Below the pieces are notes generated by a model, which was not told where the DNA came from, did no database searches, and was given only the letters and a program-made list of their open reading frames with translations. This document shows positions 53,218-61,262 of a stretch of DNA of 64,000 bases, piece by piece. The stretch lies in NCBI GenBank assembly GCA_036562385.1, contig DATCKG010000087.1:24731-88730 (forward strand). The letters run 5' to 3'. How positions within the stretch are numbered: the first letter of the stretch is position 1; every line of letters starts with the position of its first letter. Origin of the DNA: DATCKG01 sp036562385. GTDB taxonomy: Bacteria; Bacillota; Sulfobacillia; Symbiobacteriales; Symbiobacteriaceae. The position numbers and the translations under genes are program-made.

Positions 53218-54252
53218 ATGCGCAGCATTCGCCGGACGTTCGGGCTTCTACTTTTGCTGCTCGTGCTGGGGGGCTGCGCGGGCCGCGGTCCGCAGCCCGG
53301 GCAGGGGTCCGATCAGGAACTGGTGACCGTGCGGTTTACGGAAGTGATTCATTCCATCTTCTACGCACCTCAGTACGTGGCCCAGGCCAAGGGCTTCTTT
53401 GCGGAAGAGGGCATCCGGCTGGAGTTTTCCACCGCCCAGGGGTCTGACCGGGGAGTGGCTGCCCTTCTGGCCGGTACCGCGGACATCGCCCTGGTAGGGC
53501 CGGAAACCACCGTCTTCATTTGGGGGCAGGAGGGACCGGTCAAGGTGAAGATGTTCGCCCAGATGACCACCACCGACGGCTCCTTCCTGGTGGCGCGCCC
53601 GGGGACAGAGCCCTTTGACTGGGAGCAGGTGCGGGGCAAGAGCATCATCGGCTGGCGCGTCGGCAGCATGCCCCAGATGGCCGCCGCCCGGGTGCTCCGG
53701 AAGCACGGGCTGGATCCGGAGCGGGACGTAAGCTACGTCACCAACCTTTCGGCCACCGCCATGGCCGGGGCGTTTGTCAGCGGCCAGGGTGACTACGTGC
53801 AAGTCTTCGAGCCCACGGCCAGCCAGTTGGAGCAGGAGGGCCAGGGCCGAGTGGTCGCCTCGGTGGGACAGGAATTGGGCCGGATTCCGTTTACCGGATA
53901 TGTGGCCACCGACGCGTACATCAGGCAGCACCCCGACATCGTGCAGCGCTTCACCAACGCGGTCTACCGGGCGACCCTCTACCTGTACGAGACAGACCCG
54001 GAGATCGTCGCTCAGGAGATTGCTCCTTATTTCGAGGGCACCCCGCCTGACCTGATCGCCGCCAGCCTGCGCCGCTACCTGGAGCAGGAGACCTGGAAGG
54101 CCACCCCGGTGATGGATCCGGCGGACTTTGAGGCCCTGCAGGACCTGATGATCGAAGGAGGGGTGCTGGATCCCGCCCAGCGGGCGCCCTTTGAGGCCAT
54201 TGCCACCAACGAGTTTGCCGAACGGGCGGTCCAGCAAATCGGTGAACCATAG
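53218..54252 (+). CDS. ABC transporter substrate-binding lipoprotein, NMT1/SsuA type
   Basis: A 344-residue lipoprotein with lipobox LGGC. The NMT1/THI5-like fold shows in HSIFYAPQYVAQAKGFFAEEGI and ALLAGTADIALVGPETTVFIWGQEG. Relatives bind thiamine precursors (HMP), riboflavin, sulfonates or nitrate; the substrate cannot be told here. No TPP or FMN riboswitch precedes it. ATG start with AAAGGAGGGAGG. Confidence 0.86.
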   Translation: MRSIRRTFGLLLLLLVLGGCAGRGPQPGQGSDQELVTVRFTEVIHSIFYAPQYVAQAKGFFAEEGIRLEFSTAQGSDRGVAALLAGTADIALVGPETTVFIWGQEGPVKVKMFAQMTTTDGSFLVARPGTEPFDWEQVRGKSIIGWRVGSMPQMAAARVLRKHGLDPERDVSYVTNLSATAMAGAFVSGQGDYVQVFEPTASQLEQEGQGRVVASVGQELGRIPFTGYVATDAYIRQHPDIVQRFTNAVYRATLYLYETDPEIVAQEIAPYFEGTPPDLIAASLRRYLEQETWKATPVMDPADFEALQDLMIEGGVLDPAQRAPFEAIATNEFAERAVQQIGEP

Positions 54253-54279
54253 GTCAAGGCTGAAAGGGGTGAAACCGCA

Positions 54280-55059
54280 GTGGGCGTTCCCCGGATCGAA
54301 CTCCGGCAGGTGGGGATGCGCTATCTGACCCGCCAAGGGGAGATTGAAGCGCTGGCCGACATCTCCCTGACGGTGGCGCCCGGCGAGTTTCTCTCCATCG
54401 TCGGCCCCAGCGGTTGCGGCAAGTCCACCCTGCTTTCGCTGATCGCGGGCATCCTCCGCCCCACCGCCGGGCAGGTGCTGCTGGACGGCCAGCCGGTGAC
54501 GGGGCCGTCCCGGAAGGTGGGGTACATGCTGCAGCGGGACCACCTGTTGGAATGGCGGACGGTGATGGGCAACTGCCTGATCGGACCGGAGGTGCAAGGG
54601 CTGGACCTGGCCGCGGCCCGCCGCCGGGTAAAGCAGTTGCTGGCCCAGACGGGACTGTCCCAGTTCCAGGACGCCTACCCGGACCAGCTTTCCGGCGGCA
54701 TGCGCCAGCGGGTGGCCCTGGTGCGGACGCTGACCATTGATCCGGACATCCTGCTGCTGGATGAGCCCTTTTCGGCGCTGGACTTTCAGACCCGCCTCAC
54801 CCTGGCGGACGAGGTCTGGACGATCCTGAAGCGGGAGCAGAAGACGGCCGTGCTGGTGACCCACGACATCTCCGAGGCCATCTCCCTGGGCGACCGGGTG
54901 GTGGTGCTGAGCCGGCGCCCGGCCCGGGTGAAGGCAGAGCACATCATCCGCTTTGATGCTCCCCGCCGGCCCTCTCCCCTTCAGGCCCGGAGCGCCCCGG
55001 AGCACAACACCTACTTTCAGCGGATCTGGGAGGAGCTGCAGAGCCGTGATGCCGAGTAG
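54280..55059 (+). CDS. ABC transporter ATPase, SsuB/TauB/ThiZ type
   Basis: A 259-residue ATPase: Walker A VGPSGCGKSTLL, signature LSGGMRQR, Walker B ILLLDEPFSALD, H-loop in VTHDISEAI. Together with the flanking binding protein and permease it makes a complete importer. GTG start after GAAAGGGG. Its 3' end overlaps the permease start. Confidence 0.9.
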   Translation: MGVPRIELRQVGMRYLTRQGEIEALADISLTVAPGEFLSIVGPSGCGKSTLLSLIAGILRPTAGQVLLDGQPVTGPSRKVGYMLQRDHLLEWRTVMGNCLIGPEVQGLDLAAARRRVKQLLAQTGLSQFQDAYPDQLSGGMRQRVALVRTLTIDPDILLLDEPFSALDFQTRLTLADEVWTILKREQKTAVLVTHDISEAISLGDRVVVLSRRPARVKAEHIIRFDAPRRPSPLQARSAPEHNTYFQRIWEELQSRDAE

Positions 55060-55867
55060 CCCTCACAGCCTTGCGTACCGCCGCTACCTTCGGGCCCTCC
55101 GGATCCGCCTCGCAGCGGTGCGGGCCACCCAGATTCTCCTGCTGGGGGCACTGCTGGCGCTGTGGGAAGTGGCCGCCGCCCGGCACTGGGTCAATCCGAT
55201 GCTCACCAGCCGCCCCTCGGTGATCTGGCAGACGACGCTGAAGCTGGCCGCCACCGGAGCGCTCTGGACCCACCTGGCGGTAACCCTGCGGGAGACCCTG
55301 GTGGGCTTTGCCGCCGGCATGGCCATCGGCCTCGTCGTGGCGGTGGCCCTCTGGTGGTACCGGCCCCTGGCCGAGGTGCTGGACCCTTACCTCGTGGTGC
55401 TGAACGCGATGCCCAAGATCGCCCTGGGCCCCATCTTCTACATCTGGCTGGGAGAGGACCGTTCGGTGTACGGGATGGCGGTGGCCATTTCCGTCATCGT
55501 CACCATCGTCATGCTCTACACCGGCTTTCAGGCGGTGGATCCGGAAAAGCTGAAGCTGATGCGGACCTTCGGCGCCACCCGGCTCCAGGTGCTCCGCAAG
55601 GTGCTGCTGCCGGCATCCCTGCCCACCCTCATGGCCACCGTCAAGGTGAACATCGGGCTGACCTTGGTGGGCGTGATCGTCGGCGAATTCCTCTCGTCCC
55701 GGGCCGGCCTGGGGTACCTGATCATCTACGGCGGCCAGGTTTTCCAGATGGAACTGGTGATGACCAGTGTCGTGATCCTGGCGGTGATCTCCGCCGTGCT
55801 GTATCTGGCCGTCAGCTGGCTGGAACGGCTGGTAAGCCGGCTTCTGCACCTGCCCATCCGGGAGTGA
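55049..55867 (+). CDS. ABC transporter permease, SsuC type
   Basis: A 272-residue permease with six helices. The EAA-type loop is MRTFGATRLQVLRKVLLPASLP. Overlaps the ATPase gene by 11 bp. GGAGGAG lies upstream; an adjacent GTG at 55046 is an equally possible start. Third part of the NMT1-type importer. Confidence 0.88.
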   Translation: MPSSPHSLAYRRYLRALRIRLAAVRATQILLLGALLALWEVAAARHWVNPMLTSRPSVIWQTTLKLAATGALWTHLAVTLRETLVGFAAGMAIGLVVAVALWWYRPLAEVLDPYLVVLNAMPKIALGPIFYIWLGEDRSVYGMAVAISVIVTIVMLYTGFQAVDPEKLKLMRTFGATRLQVLRKVLLPASLPTLMATVKVNIGLTLVGVIVGEFLSSRAGLGYLIIYGGQVFQMELVMTSVVILAVISAVLYLAVSWLERLVSRLLHLPIRE

Positions 55868-55914
55868 GCATGGAACGAACCCCGGCCCCATAGGGATGGG
55901 CCGGGGTGATTCCG

Positions 55915-56136
55915 ATGCATGAGGAAGATCTGCGGAGGGCTGTGGAGGAAGCCGCTGCCCGGCTCCGGCAGGAAGGGTGGGAGGCCAGGGCTGAAGGAAC
56001 GCGCCTCCTGTGTCGGGCGCCCGGAGGACTGAAGGTGGAGATCGAAAACCGCCTGGCGCCAGGGGAAGCGTCTCGGTGGGACGGGCTGCTGGACCGTCTG
56101 GCGGCTGCCCTGCTGGAGGCAGCGGTGGAGGAGTAA
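55915..56136 (+). CDS. small charged protein at the right end of element 1
   Basis: A 73-residue, Glu/Arg/Ala-rich protein, mostly helical (EDLRRAVEEAAARLRQEGWEA) with a short beta-like middle (TRLLCRAPGGLKVEIENRL). I recognise no family. It lies between the transporter genes and the right attachment core. A recombination directionality factor is one guess; it could also be an unrelated passenger. A GTG at 55906 is an alternative start. Confidence 0.5.
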   Translation: MHEEDLRRAVEEAAARLRQEGWEARAEGTRLLCRAPGGLKVEIENRLAPGEASRWDGLLDRLAAALLEAAVEE

Positions 56137-56160
56137 GCTCAAAGGGGCAAGAACGGAACG

Positions 56161-56204
56161 GGGGCTGCCCCGGGAGTCAAGGAAGCAGACTCCGGGGCAG
56201 CCCC
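56161..56204. terminator. long GC-rich inverted repeat near the right end of element 1
   Basis: GGGGCTGCCCCGGGAGTC (56161-56178) pairs with GACTCCGGGGCAGCCCC (56188-56204) with one bulge, loop of 9 bases. No T-run. It could insulate the transporter transcript from the sigK segment, or be an element-end structure. Confidence 0.55.
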
Positions 56205-56241
56205 TGTCGCGCGCAGCGGTCCCGACCCGGGGCAGTTCAGG

Positions 56242-56249
56242 CACATCGA
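56242..56249. repeat. attachment core, right copy
   Basis: CACATCGA, identical to 48367-48374. It encodes the TCGATGTG of sigK codons V-D-V on the minus strand. Confidence 0.7.
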
Positions 56250-56352
56250 CCAGCGTGATTTCATTCCCCTCCCGGTCCACGCCGATGGGATCATACAGGG
56301 AGACCTCCCCGCGGACGCGCTTGAGGCTCCGCAGGTGCATCAAGATCTCGAT
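56242..56352 (-). CDS. sigK: sigK, middle segment of about 37 codons
   Basis: The minus strand codes EILMHLRSLKRVRGEVSLYD then PIGVDREGNEITLVDV, the well-conserved stretch between regions 2 and 4 of sigma-K (Bacillus: ENEILMHLRALKK... VSLHDPIG). It has no start; beyond 56352 it runs into recombinase 2, whose TGA stop (56342-56340) lies inside the segment. Beyond 56242 homology ends at the CACATCGA core. So this short piece is cut on both sides. The N-terminal segment of sigK should lie beyond the right edge on the minus strand. Confidence 0.88.
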
Positions 56353-57899
56353 GTCGCTGTCACGTGGGCGGCGGAACCGGTTTCCAGATCCCCCGACGGA
56401 AGGTCCGGCCAGCGGGCAACGATCCGGACGACTTCCGCTCCGGCTTCCACCCGGACAATTAAGGTGCGTACCAACTGCCGGCGCTCCTCCGGCGACAGGT
56501 CGGGCTCTTCCCACCAGCGGTGGACCCGCTCGGGCCAGTCCGGCGGCGCCGGTGTGCCGCTTCCGGTGGACAGGCGTTCCGCCAAGTCCCGCCGGCGGGC
56601 GAGGAGGGCCTCCTCCCGCTCCTGCAGGCGGCGCAGCGACTCGATCAGCACATCGGCCCCGGCTACCCCCTGCTCCAGGGCACGGAGGAGGTTGGCCCGC
56701 CCCTGCTGCACTCGGACCAGCCCCTGGCATACTTGGTCCAGCTCGGCCTTCAGGGCCGCGTTTTCCTCCTCCGCGGCCAGGGCCCTGTACAGGTCCTCCG
56801 GATCCCCCAACCAGACGGATAGCTGGTTCCAGACGAGGCGCTCCAGCCTCTCCGCATCCACCCGGCAGCCGCAGCCCCCTTCCCGGGCGCCCTGCCCACC
56901 CCGCCGGCAGGTGTAGATGCGCCGGCGCCGGCCCCACTCCTTTGCGCGAAGGCCGGTCATGCCCCTGCCGCACCGGCCGCAGACCACCAGCCCGGACAGC
57001 AGGTATTCTGCCCGGGGCCGGCCGGACCAGAGCCGCCGGGCCTGCTGCAAAAGCTGCTGGGCCTGTTCCCAGGTCGCCCGGTCGACGAGCGCGGGAACCG
57101 GTATGGCGATCCATTCCACCGGGGGGCGCAAGGTGGCTGCCACCCGCTCTTCCGGCGGCCGGTGGCGGTTGAGGCCCAGCCCCGAGGTGTCATACCGGTT
57201 GGCGTAAAAGGTCCCCGTGTAGACCGGATTGCACAGGATCTGCCGAACCACGTTCCGGTGCCACAGTCCCCCTTTTCGGGCGGGAATCCCCAACTGGTTG
57301 AGCCGCTGGGCGATCCCGTTGGGCCCCAGCCCGTCCGTCACGAACCACCGGAAGATCCGGCGGACCACCTCGGCCTCGGCGTCATTCACCACCAGCATGG
57401 CGGTGGTCCGGTCGTAGTCGTAGCCGTAAGGCCGGAAAGCCAGGGGCAGCCGGCCTGATTTGGCCTTCTGCTGCCGCCCCCGGCTGGTCCGCTCCCGGAT
57501 CTTTTCCTTTTCGTACTGGGCGATGGCGCCCCGGACCGCATAGAAAAGCTGCCCTTCGGGTGTATTGCGCCACTCGAAATTGACAAACTCCAGGCGGGCC
57601 CTGGCCCGTTCGATCTCCTCGGTCAGCAAAAGCTGGTGGGAAAGGTTGCGGGCCAGCCGGTCGGGATCCAGGGCCACCACCAACTGGACCGCACCCGATC
57701 GGAGCGCTTCCCGAAGCGCCGAAAGGCCGGGGCGCTGCAGCAAGGCGCCGCTGACCCCTTCGTCTGCGAACTCGACGATCTCGGCGGCCCCCAACTGCCG
57801 AGCGCGCTCCCGGCAGGCCTCCCGCTGGGCGGCCAGGCTGAATCCGTGCCTTGCCTGCTCCTCGGTGGAGACCCGTAGGTAGATGGCCGCCCGAATCAC
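56340..57899 (-). CDS. second large serine recombinase (SpoIVCA-like)
   Basis: A 519-residue large serine recombinase. The resolvase domain has the nucleophile Ser in AIYLRVSTEEQARHG and ALDPDRLARN and GAIAQYEKEKIRERTSRG. A recombinase domain (about 160-270), a Cys-rich zinc ribbon (VVCGRCGRGM ... YTCRRG ... GGCGC) and a coiled coil (about 385-455) follow. It is clearly different from recombinase 1. The GTG at 57899 overlaps the stop of a small upstream gene (GTGA). Its 3' end enters the sigK middle segment at the classical skin position. Confidence 0.9.
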   Translation of the reverse strand: MIRAAIYLRVSTEEQARHGFSLAAQREACRERARQLGAAEIVEFADEGVSGALLQRPGLSALREALRSGAVQLVVALDPDRLARNLSHQLLLTEEIERARARLEFVNFEWRNTPEGQLFYAVRGAIAQYEKEKIRERTSRGRQQKAKSGRLPLAFRPYGYDYDRTTAMLVVNDAEAEVVRRIFRWFVTDGLGPNGIAQRLNQLGIPARKGGLWHRNVVRQILCNPVYTGTFYANRYDTSGLGLNRHRPPEERVAATLRPPVEWIAIPVPALVDRATWEQAQQLLQQARRLWSGRPRAEYLLSGLVVCGRCGRGMTGLRAKEWGRRRRIYTCRRGGQGAREGGCGCRVDAERLERLVWNQLSVWLGDPEDLYRALAAEEENAALKAELDQVCQGLVRVQQGRANLLRALEQGVAGADVLIESLRRLQEREEALLARRRDLAERLSTGSGTPAPPDWPERVHRWWEEPDLSPEERRQLVRTLIVRVEAGAEVVRIVARWPDLPSGDLETGSAAHVTATSRS

Positions 57900-58075
57900 C
57901 GCGCCTTCTCCTCCCCTGTGGCCGGATCGCCTGGCCGGAGAGGCGAAGTATCCCGCAGAATCCAACGGGCGACCATCCGCCGGGCCTGGCGGGCCGCCGC
58001 CTCAGCCTCTTCCGGAGCGGCGCCGCCAATGACCTCGACCACCCACTCCGTGCGCGGCTTTGGCTGTCTGGGCAC
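57896..58075 (-). CDS. small protein translationally coupled to recombinase 2
   Basis: A 59-residue basic protein (PRQPKPRTEWVVEVIGGAAP then EEAEAAARQARRMVARWILRD). GTG start next to GGGGGTGGGAGG. Its TGA overlaps the recombinase GTG. I recognise no family. Its position suggests a partner of the recombinase, perhaps an excision or directionality factor. CATAGAGT about 18 bp upstream of its ribosome binding site resembles the weak motif before recombinase 1. Confidence 0.55.
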   Translation of the reverse strand: MPRQPKPRTEWVVEVIGGAAPEEAEAAARQARRMVARWILRDTSPLRPGDPATGEEKAR

Positions 58076-58255
58076 CCTCCCACCCCCCAGCGACTCTATG
58101 CAGCCAAGGTGCCTGGACAACCTCAAACCATTTGGGAGGAGAAGGCCAACACCACAAAATTGGTGCTCTACCCGAGAGGGCGCCAGCCCGCCTTCATCCA
58201 AGTAAGAAAGTGTGGAGAGATGGGCACAGCTACACCTGAAAAAGGGGGGCGAACC

Positions 58256-59059
58256 ATGACCTTTTCCATTGCAGCCGTGGACCGGAAGACAGGGCAGATC
58301 GGGATTGCCGTTCAGTCCAAGGCCTTTGCGGTGGGACGTGCAGTACCGTGGGCCAAGCCGGGGGTAGGCGCCGTCTGCACCCAGGCCAGCACCAACGCGA
58401 AATTGGGTCCGGCGGGGCTGGACCTGCTGGCCAGGGGCCTGACGCCGCAGGAGGCCATCGACCGCCTGCTGCAGGAAGATGAGGGACGGAAAACCCGTCA
58501 GTTGGGCATCGTGGATGCGTCAGGCCGTGCCGCCACCTACACCGGCGCCAACTGCCTGCCCTGGGCCGGCGGGCTTACCGGTGACGGCTGGGCCTGTCAG
58601 GGGAACATCCTGACGGGACCGGAAGTGGTAGAGGCCATGGCCCGCGCCTTCACCAACGCTACCGGCCCCCTGGCCGAACGGCTCCTGGCCGCGCTGAAGG
58701 CGGGCCAGGAAGCAGGGGGCGACAGCCGCGGCATGCAGTCGGCCGCCCTCCTGGTGGTCAGCGAAGACACGGACCATCCCGAAGGAAAGTTGATCGACCT
58801 CCGGGTGGACGATCATGACTCGCCCATCGAAGAACTGGAGCGGCTCTACCAGGTGTACCGGCGCTGGACCGATCACTGGCAGGGCGAATGGATCAAGTAC
58901 CAGGGCGATGTGGTCCTGATGGCCGAACAGGTCATGCAGATGCGGGGCATCCCCAGCCTCAAGGCGCTGGCGGACGCGCTGGGGGTCCGGAATGCGATCC
59001 AGGGCTCCCGGATCAGTCAGGAGTTTTTCCAGGCGATTTTGCGGGAACGGCAGAAGTAA
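58256..59059 (+). CDS. DUF1028 family protein
   Basis: A 267-residue protein starting TFSIAAVDRKTGQIGIAVQSKAFAVG, with the family's GVGAVCTQASTNAKLGPAGLDLL and GANCLPWAGGLTGDGWACQGNIL. DUF1028 proteins resemble Ntn hydrolases and are often found with peptidase genes; the reaction is unknown. C-terminal residues about 230-265 look like a small peptidoglycan-binding-like helical domain. ATG with AAAAGGGGGG upstream. Confidence 0.82.
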   Translation: MTFSIAAVDRKTGQIGIAVQSKAFAVGRAVPWAKPGVGAVCTQASTNAKLGPAGLDLLARGLTPQEAIDRLLQEDEGRKTRQLGIVDASGRAATYTGANCLPWAGGLTGDGWACQGNILTGPEVVEAMARAFTNATGPLAERLLAALKAGQEAGGDSRGMQSAALLVVSEDTDHPEGKLIDLRVDDHDSPIEELERLYQVYRRWTDHWQGEWIKYQGDVVLMAEQVMQMRGIPSLKALADALGVRNAIQGSRISQEFFQAILRERQK

Positions 59060-59076
59060 TCACCCGGCCCCCGAAC

Positions 59077-59916
59077 CTACCTGGTCCGGGGGCCGGTGTT
59101 TTGCCGCACTTCCGCCACGGCCGCCGCGACGTTCTCCCGGTGGGCCGTGCGGTAGTATCCGGCCCAACGGTCTGCCTTGTGGCCGAAAAACCGTTCCAGG
59201 GACAGGGCTTCCTGGATGGCGACCAAATCCAGGCCGCGGGCGAGGCCCTGTTCCGCTTCCGCCAGAAGCCACTCGATGTAGTCGGCGTTTCGCACCAGCA
59301 GCTGCGGTCCCATCACCCGGCCGTGGGCAGGTACCACCTGCCGGACCCCGGCTGCGGCACGGCGGCGGAGCTGCCGGGCCCAGTCCCGCAGGGAGCCCGG
59401 TACCCCCAGGGAGGGGAAGGGATCCTCCGCGGCATCCCCCGCCAGCAGCACCTCCAGTTCCGGCAGGTAGACCCAGATGCTGTCGGCTGTATGGCCCGGA
59501 ACATGCTCAAGCCGGAGGGTCACACCTCCGGCGTCCACCTCCAGTTCACCGGTAAACGCAATGACAGGGGGAATGATCCGGGCGCCGGCAAAGCGGTCCG
59601 GGTGCTTTGCCTGAAACTGCTCCAGGAGGGCAGCCTCCGTGGGCTCCTGCATCCGCCGGCGGGTCAGGGCGTGGCCGATGACCGGAACGCCAAGAAAGGC
59701 TGCGGTCCCCCAGCAGTGGTCCCAGTCACCGTGGGTATAAATCACCAGGTCCACCCTGTCCTCCATAAAGGGAGCCACGTCCGCCGGACTGCAGAGGGTG
59801 TCCACCAGCACCCGGCGGCAGGTCCCGGACACCAGGACCGCCTGCACCATGCCGTAGTCCTCCGGCAGCGGGCATTCCAGGAGGGTCAGGTGCTCCCCCA
59901 GGCGCTTCAAAGGCAT
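59077..59916 (-). CDS. metallo-beta-lactamase fold hydrolase
   Basis: A 279-residue MBL-fold protein. The metal motif HxHxDH appears as YTHGDWDH, where the second position is Asp, and later ligands are His in HVPGHTADSIWVY, Asp in LLAGDAAED and His in VVPAHGRV. Substrate unknown. ATG start with GGAGGAATG. Downstream partner of the YwiC-like gene (14 bp apart). Confidence 0.8.
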   Translation of the reverse strand: MPLKRLGEHLTLLECPLPEDYGMVQAVLVSGTCRRVLVDTLCSPADVAPFMEDRVDLVIYTHGDWDHCWGTAAFLGVPVIGHALTRRRMQEPTEAALLEQFQAKHPDRFAGARIIPPVIAFTGELEVDAGGVTLRLEHVPGHTADSIWVYLPELEVLLAGDAAEDPFPSLGVPGSLRDWARQLRRRAAAGVRQVVPAHGRVMGPQLLVRNADYIEWLLAEAEQGLARGLDLVAIQEALSLERFFGHKADRWAGYYRTAHRENVAAAVAEVRQNTGPRTR

Positions 59917-59930
59917 GCAGCATTCCTCCG

Positions 59931-60722
59931 TCAGATCAGCATCGCGGCCACCAGGAGCCCGGCAAAGGCGAGGGTGAGCCAGATCTCCGCCATCCCTACT
60001 TTCCCGAGATTCGGAGGGCCCTGGGTCCGGGCGCACCGGACGGCCCAGTAGGCCGGCGGAATCAGCGCCACGGGCAGCAGGGGCGGTGCGCCGAGCCACA
60101 GCACCGCTGCCAGGGCTGCCAGCACAGCCCCCACGTGCAGCGCCACGGAGAGGCGCCGGAAGGAAGCCGAATGGCGCTCCCGGGCCACCGATTTCACCCG
60201 AAAGACCGATCCCCCGAAGAACGCGAAACAGGCCAGGGTCACGCACCACCCTTCCACCCCCAGGCTGCCCTGCGCCGCGAGGTAGTAAAGCGGTGCCCCG
60301 GCCATCAGGCCGGCGATGGAGAGCAGTCCTGCCAGGACGGAGCGGGCCTGGCCTCGATTCGCCAGCCACTGAACCGCCCCCAGCATGAGCAGCGCCACGG
60401 CCAGGGGCACTGCGGTGACCGGACGCTGCCAGATGGTCACCCCGACAAGGGGCACCGCAATCAGGCTCATCACGATCAGCCAACCCACGGCCTCGGACCG
60501 GGTTCCCCGCGCCAGCCCTGCCCGTCCGGTGGGACCGGTCCCCCGCAGCAGTTCCACCGGCCCCCGGAGGGCGTAGGCACAAATCCATCCCAAAAGCGCC
60601 AGCAGTCCCCGGGGATCCGGCCCGTGGGCCGCCACCGCCACCACCGCCGGGGTTAGCAGCATGGCCCAGGCCCCGTGCTCCCGGGGGAGCGGTGGGTACC
60701 ACTTATGCACCTTTGCCGCCAC
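59931..60722 (-). CDS. YwiC-like membrane protein
   Basis: A 263-residue membrane protein with about eight helices. The opening WYPPLPREHGAWAMLLTPA is the hallmark of the YwiC-like family. Also SVFRVKSVARERHSASFR. Function unknown. GTG start after GAAGGAGGAATC. Confidence 0.8.
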   Translation of the reverse strand: MAAKVHKWYPPLPREHGAWAMLLTPAVVAVAAHGPDPRGLLALLGWICAYALRGPVELLRGTGPTGRAGLARGTRSEAVGWLIVMSLIAVPLVGVTIWQRPVTAVPLAVALLMLGAVQWLANRGQARSVLAGLLSIAGLMAGAPLYYLAAQGSLGVEGWCVTLACFAFFGGSVFRVKSVARERHSASFRRLSVALHVGAVLAALAAVLWLGAPPLLPVALIPPAYWAVRCARTQGPPNLGKVGMAEIWLTLAFAGLLVAAMLI

Positions 60723-60898
60723 GTAGATTCCTCCTTCGCCGCGCTGACAATCCCCCCACTCCGGCGCGGCCAGTGCTACGACTGTATCCACATTCCCACT
60801 TCACTGAAAGCAGGACTTAGCAACGCATCGACGGAATATGAAAACGATAGCTCCGGAAAGGGAGGGACAGATGGGCTGACGGTGGTCAGCCCGGCAGG

Positions 60899-61225
60899 AT
60901 GAACCATTCGGCGGAATTCGAAGCCCTGCGGCGGGAATACATCCGGAGCGCCCTGCAGCGGAGCCGCATCCTAAAGGAGGCGGCATCCGCCCTGCGCCGA
61001 GGAGAAGCGGTGGACCTCAACGCCCTCCGCCAGGAGATCCACAAGTTCCGCGGCTCCGGTGGCTTTTACGGTTTTCCCCGGCTTTCCGAAGCCGCAGGGA
61101 ATGCAGAGGACCAGCTTATCCGGGTCCTGGACGGCGAAACCGAGCGCGACGACCGGGCCCTGGCGGAGCTGGTGGAGCAGGTGATCACAGAGGCCGAGGA
61201 AGCCGCCCGAAGCATCGGGGAATAG
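60899..61225 (+). CDS. HPt-domain phosphotransfer protein
   Basis: A 108-residue helical protein. The phospho-accepting His is in EIHKFRGSGGFYGFPRL, the HPt motif. It lies tail-to-tail with the hybrid kinase gene, so it is a natural partner for the kinase receiver domains. ATG start; the binding site is weak. Confidence 0.8.
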   Translation: MNHSAEFEALRREYIRSALQRSRILKEAASALRRGEAVDLNALRQEIHKFRGSGGFYGFPRLSEAAGNAEDQLIRVLDGETERDDRALAELVEQVITEAEEAARSIGE

Positions 61226-61250
61226 GGGAGGTCCTGTACCTCCCCCTTTT
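61225..61250 (+). terminator. terminator between the HPt and kinase genes
   Basis: GGGGAGGT (61225-61232) pairs with ACCTCCCC (61238-61245), then CTTTT. It can act for the HPt gene. Confidence 0.75.
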
Positions 61251-61262
61251 CGTTTCCCTGTC

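Larger units (their letters stand above)
48367..56249. mobile_element. skin-like intervening element 1 in sigK
   Basis: A 7.9-kb insertion between two sigK segments, bounded by the direct repeat CACATCGA. It carries a large serine recombinase at its left end, then a TRAP-TAXI system, an NMT1-type ABC transporter, a small charged protein and a terminal hairpin. No phage structural genes. Precise excision restores the sigK reading frame across this site. By analogy with Bacillus and Clostridioides skin elements, excision should occur in the sporulating mother cell. Confidence 0.82.

Noticed and set aside
48103..56352. Simple pseudogene decay of sigK
   Set aside because: Both pieces keep intact conserved sequence and frame, share a core at the break, and each break has an intact recombinase. 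Decay would not explain that.
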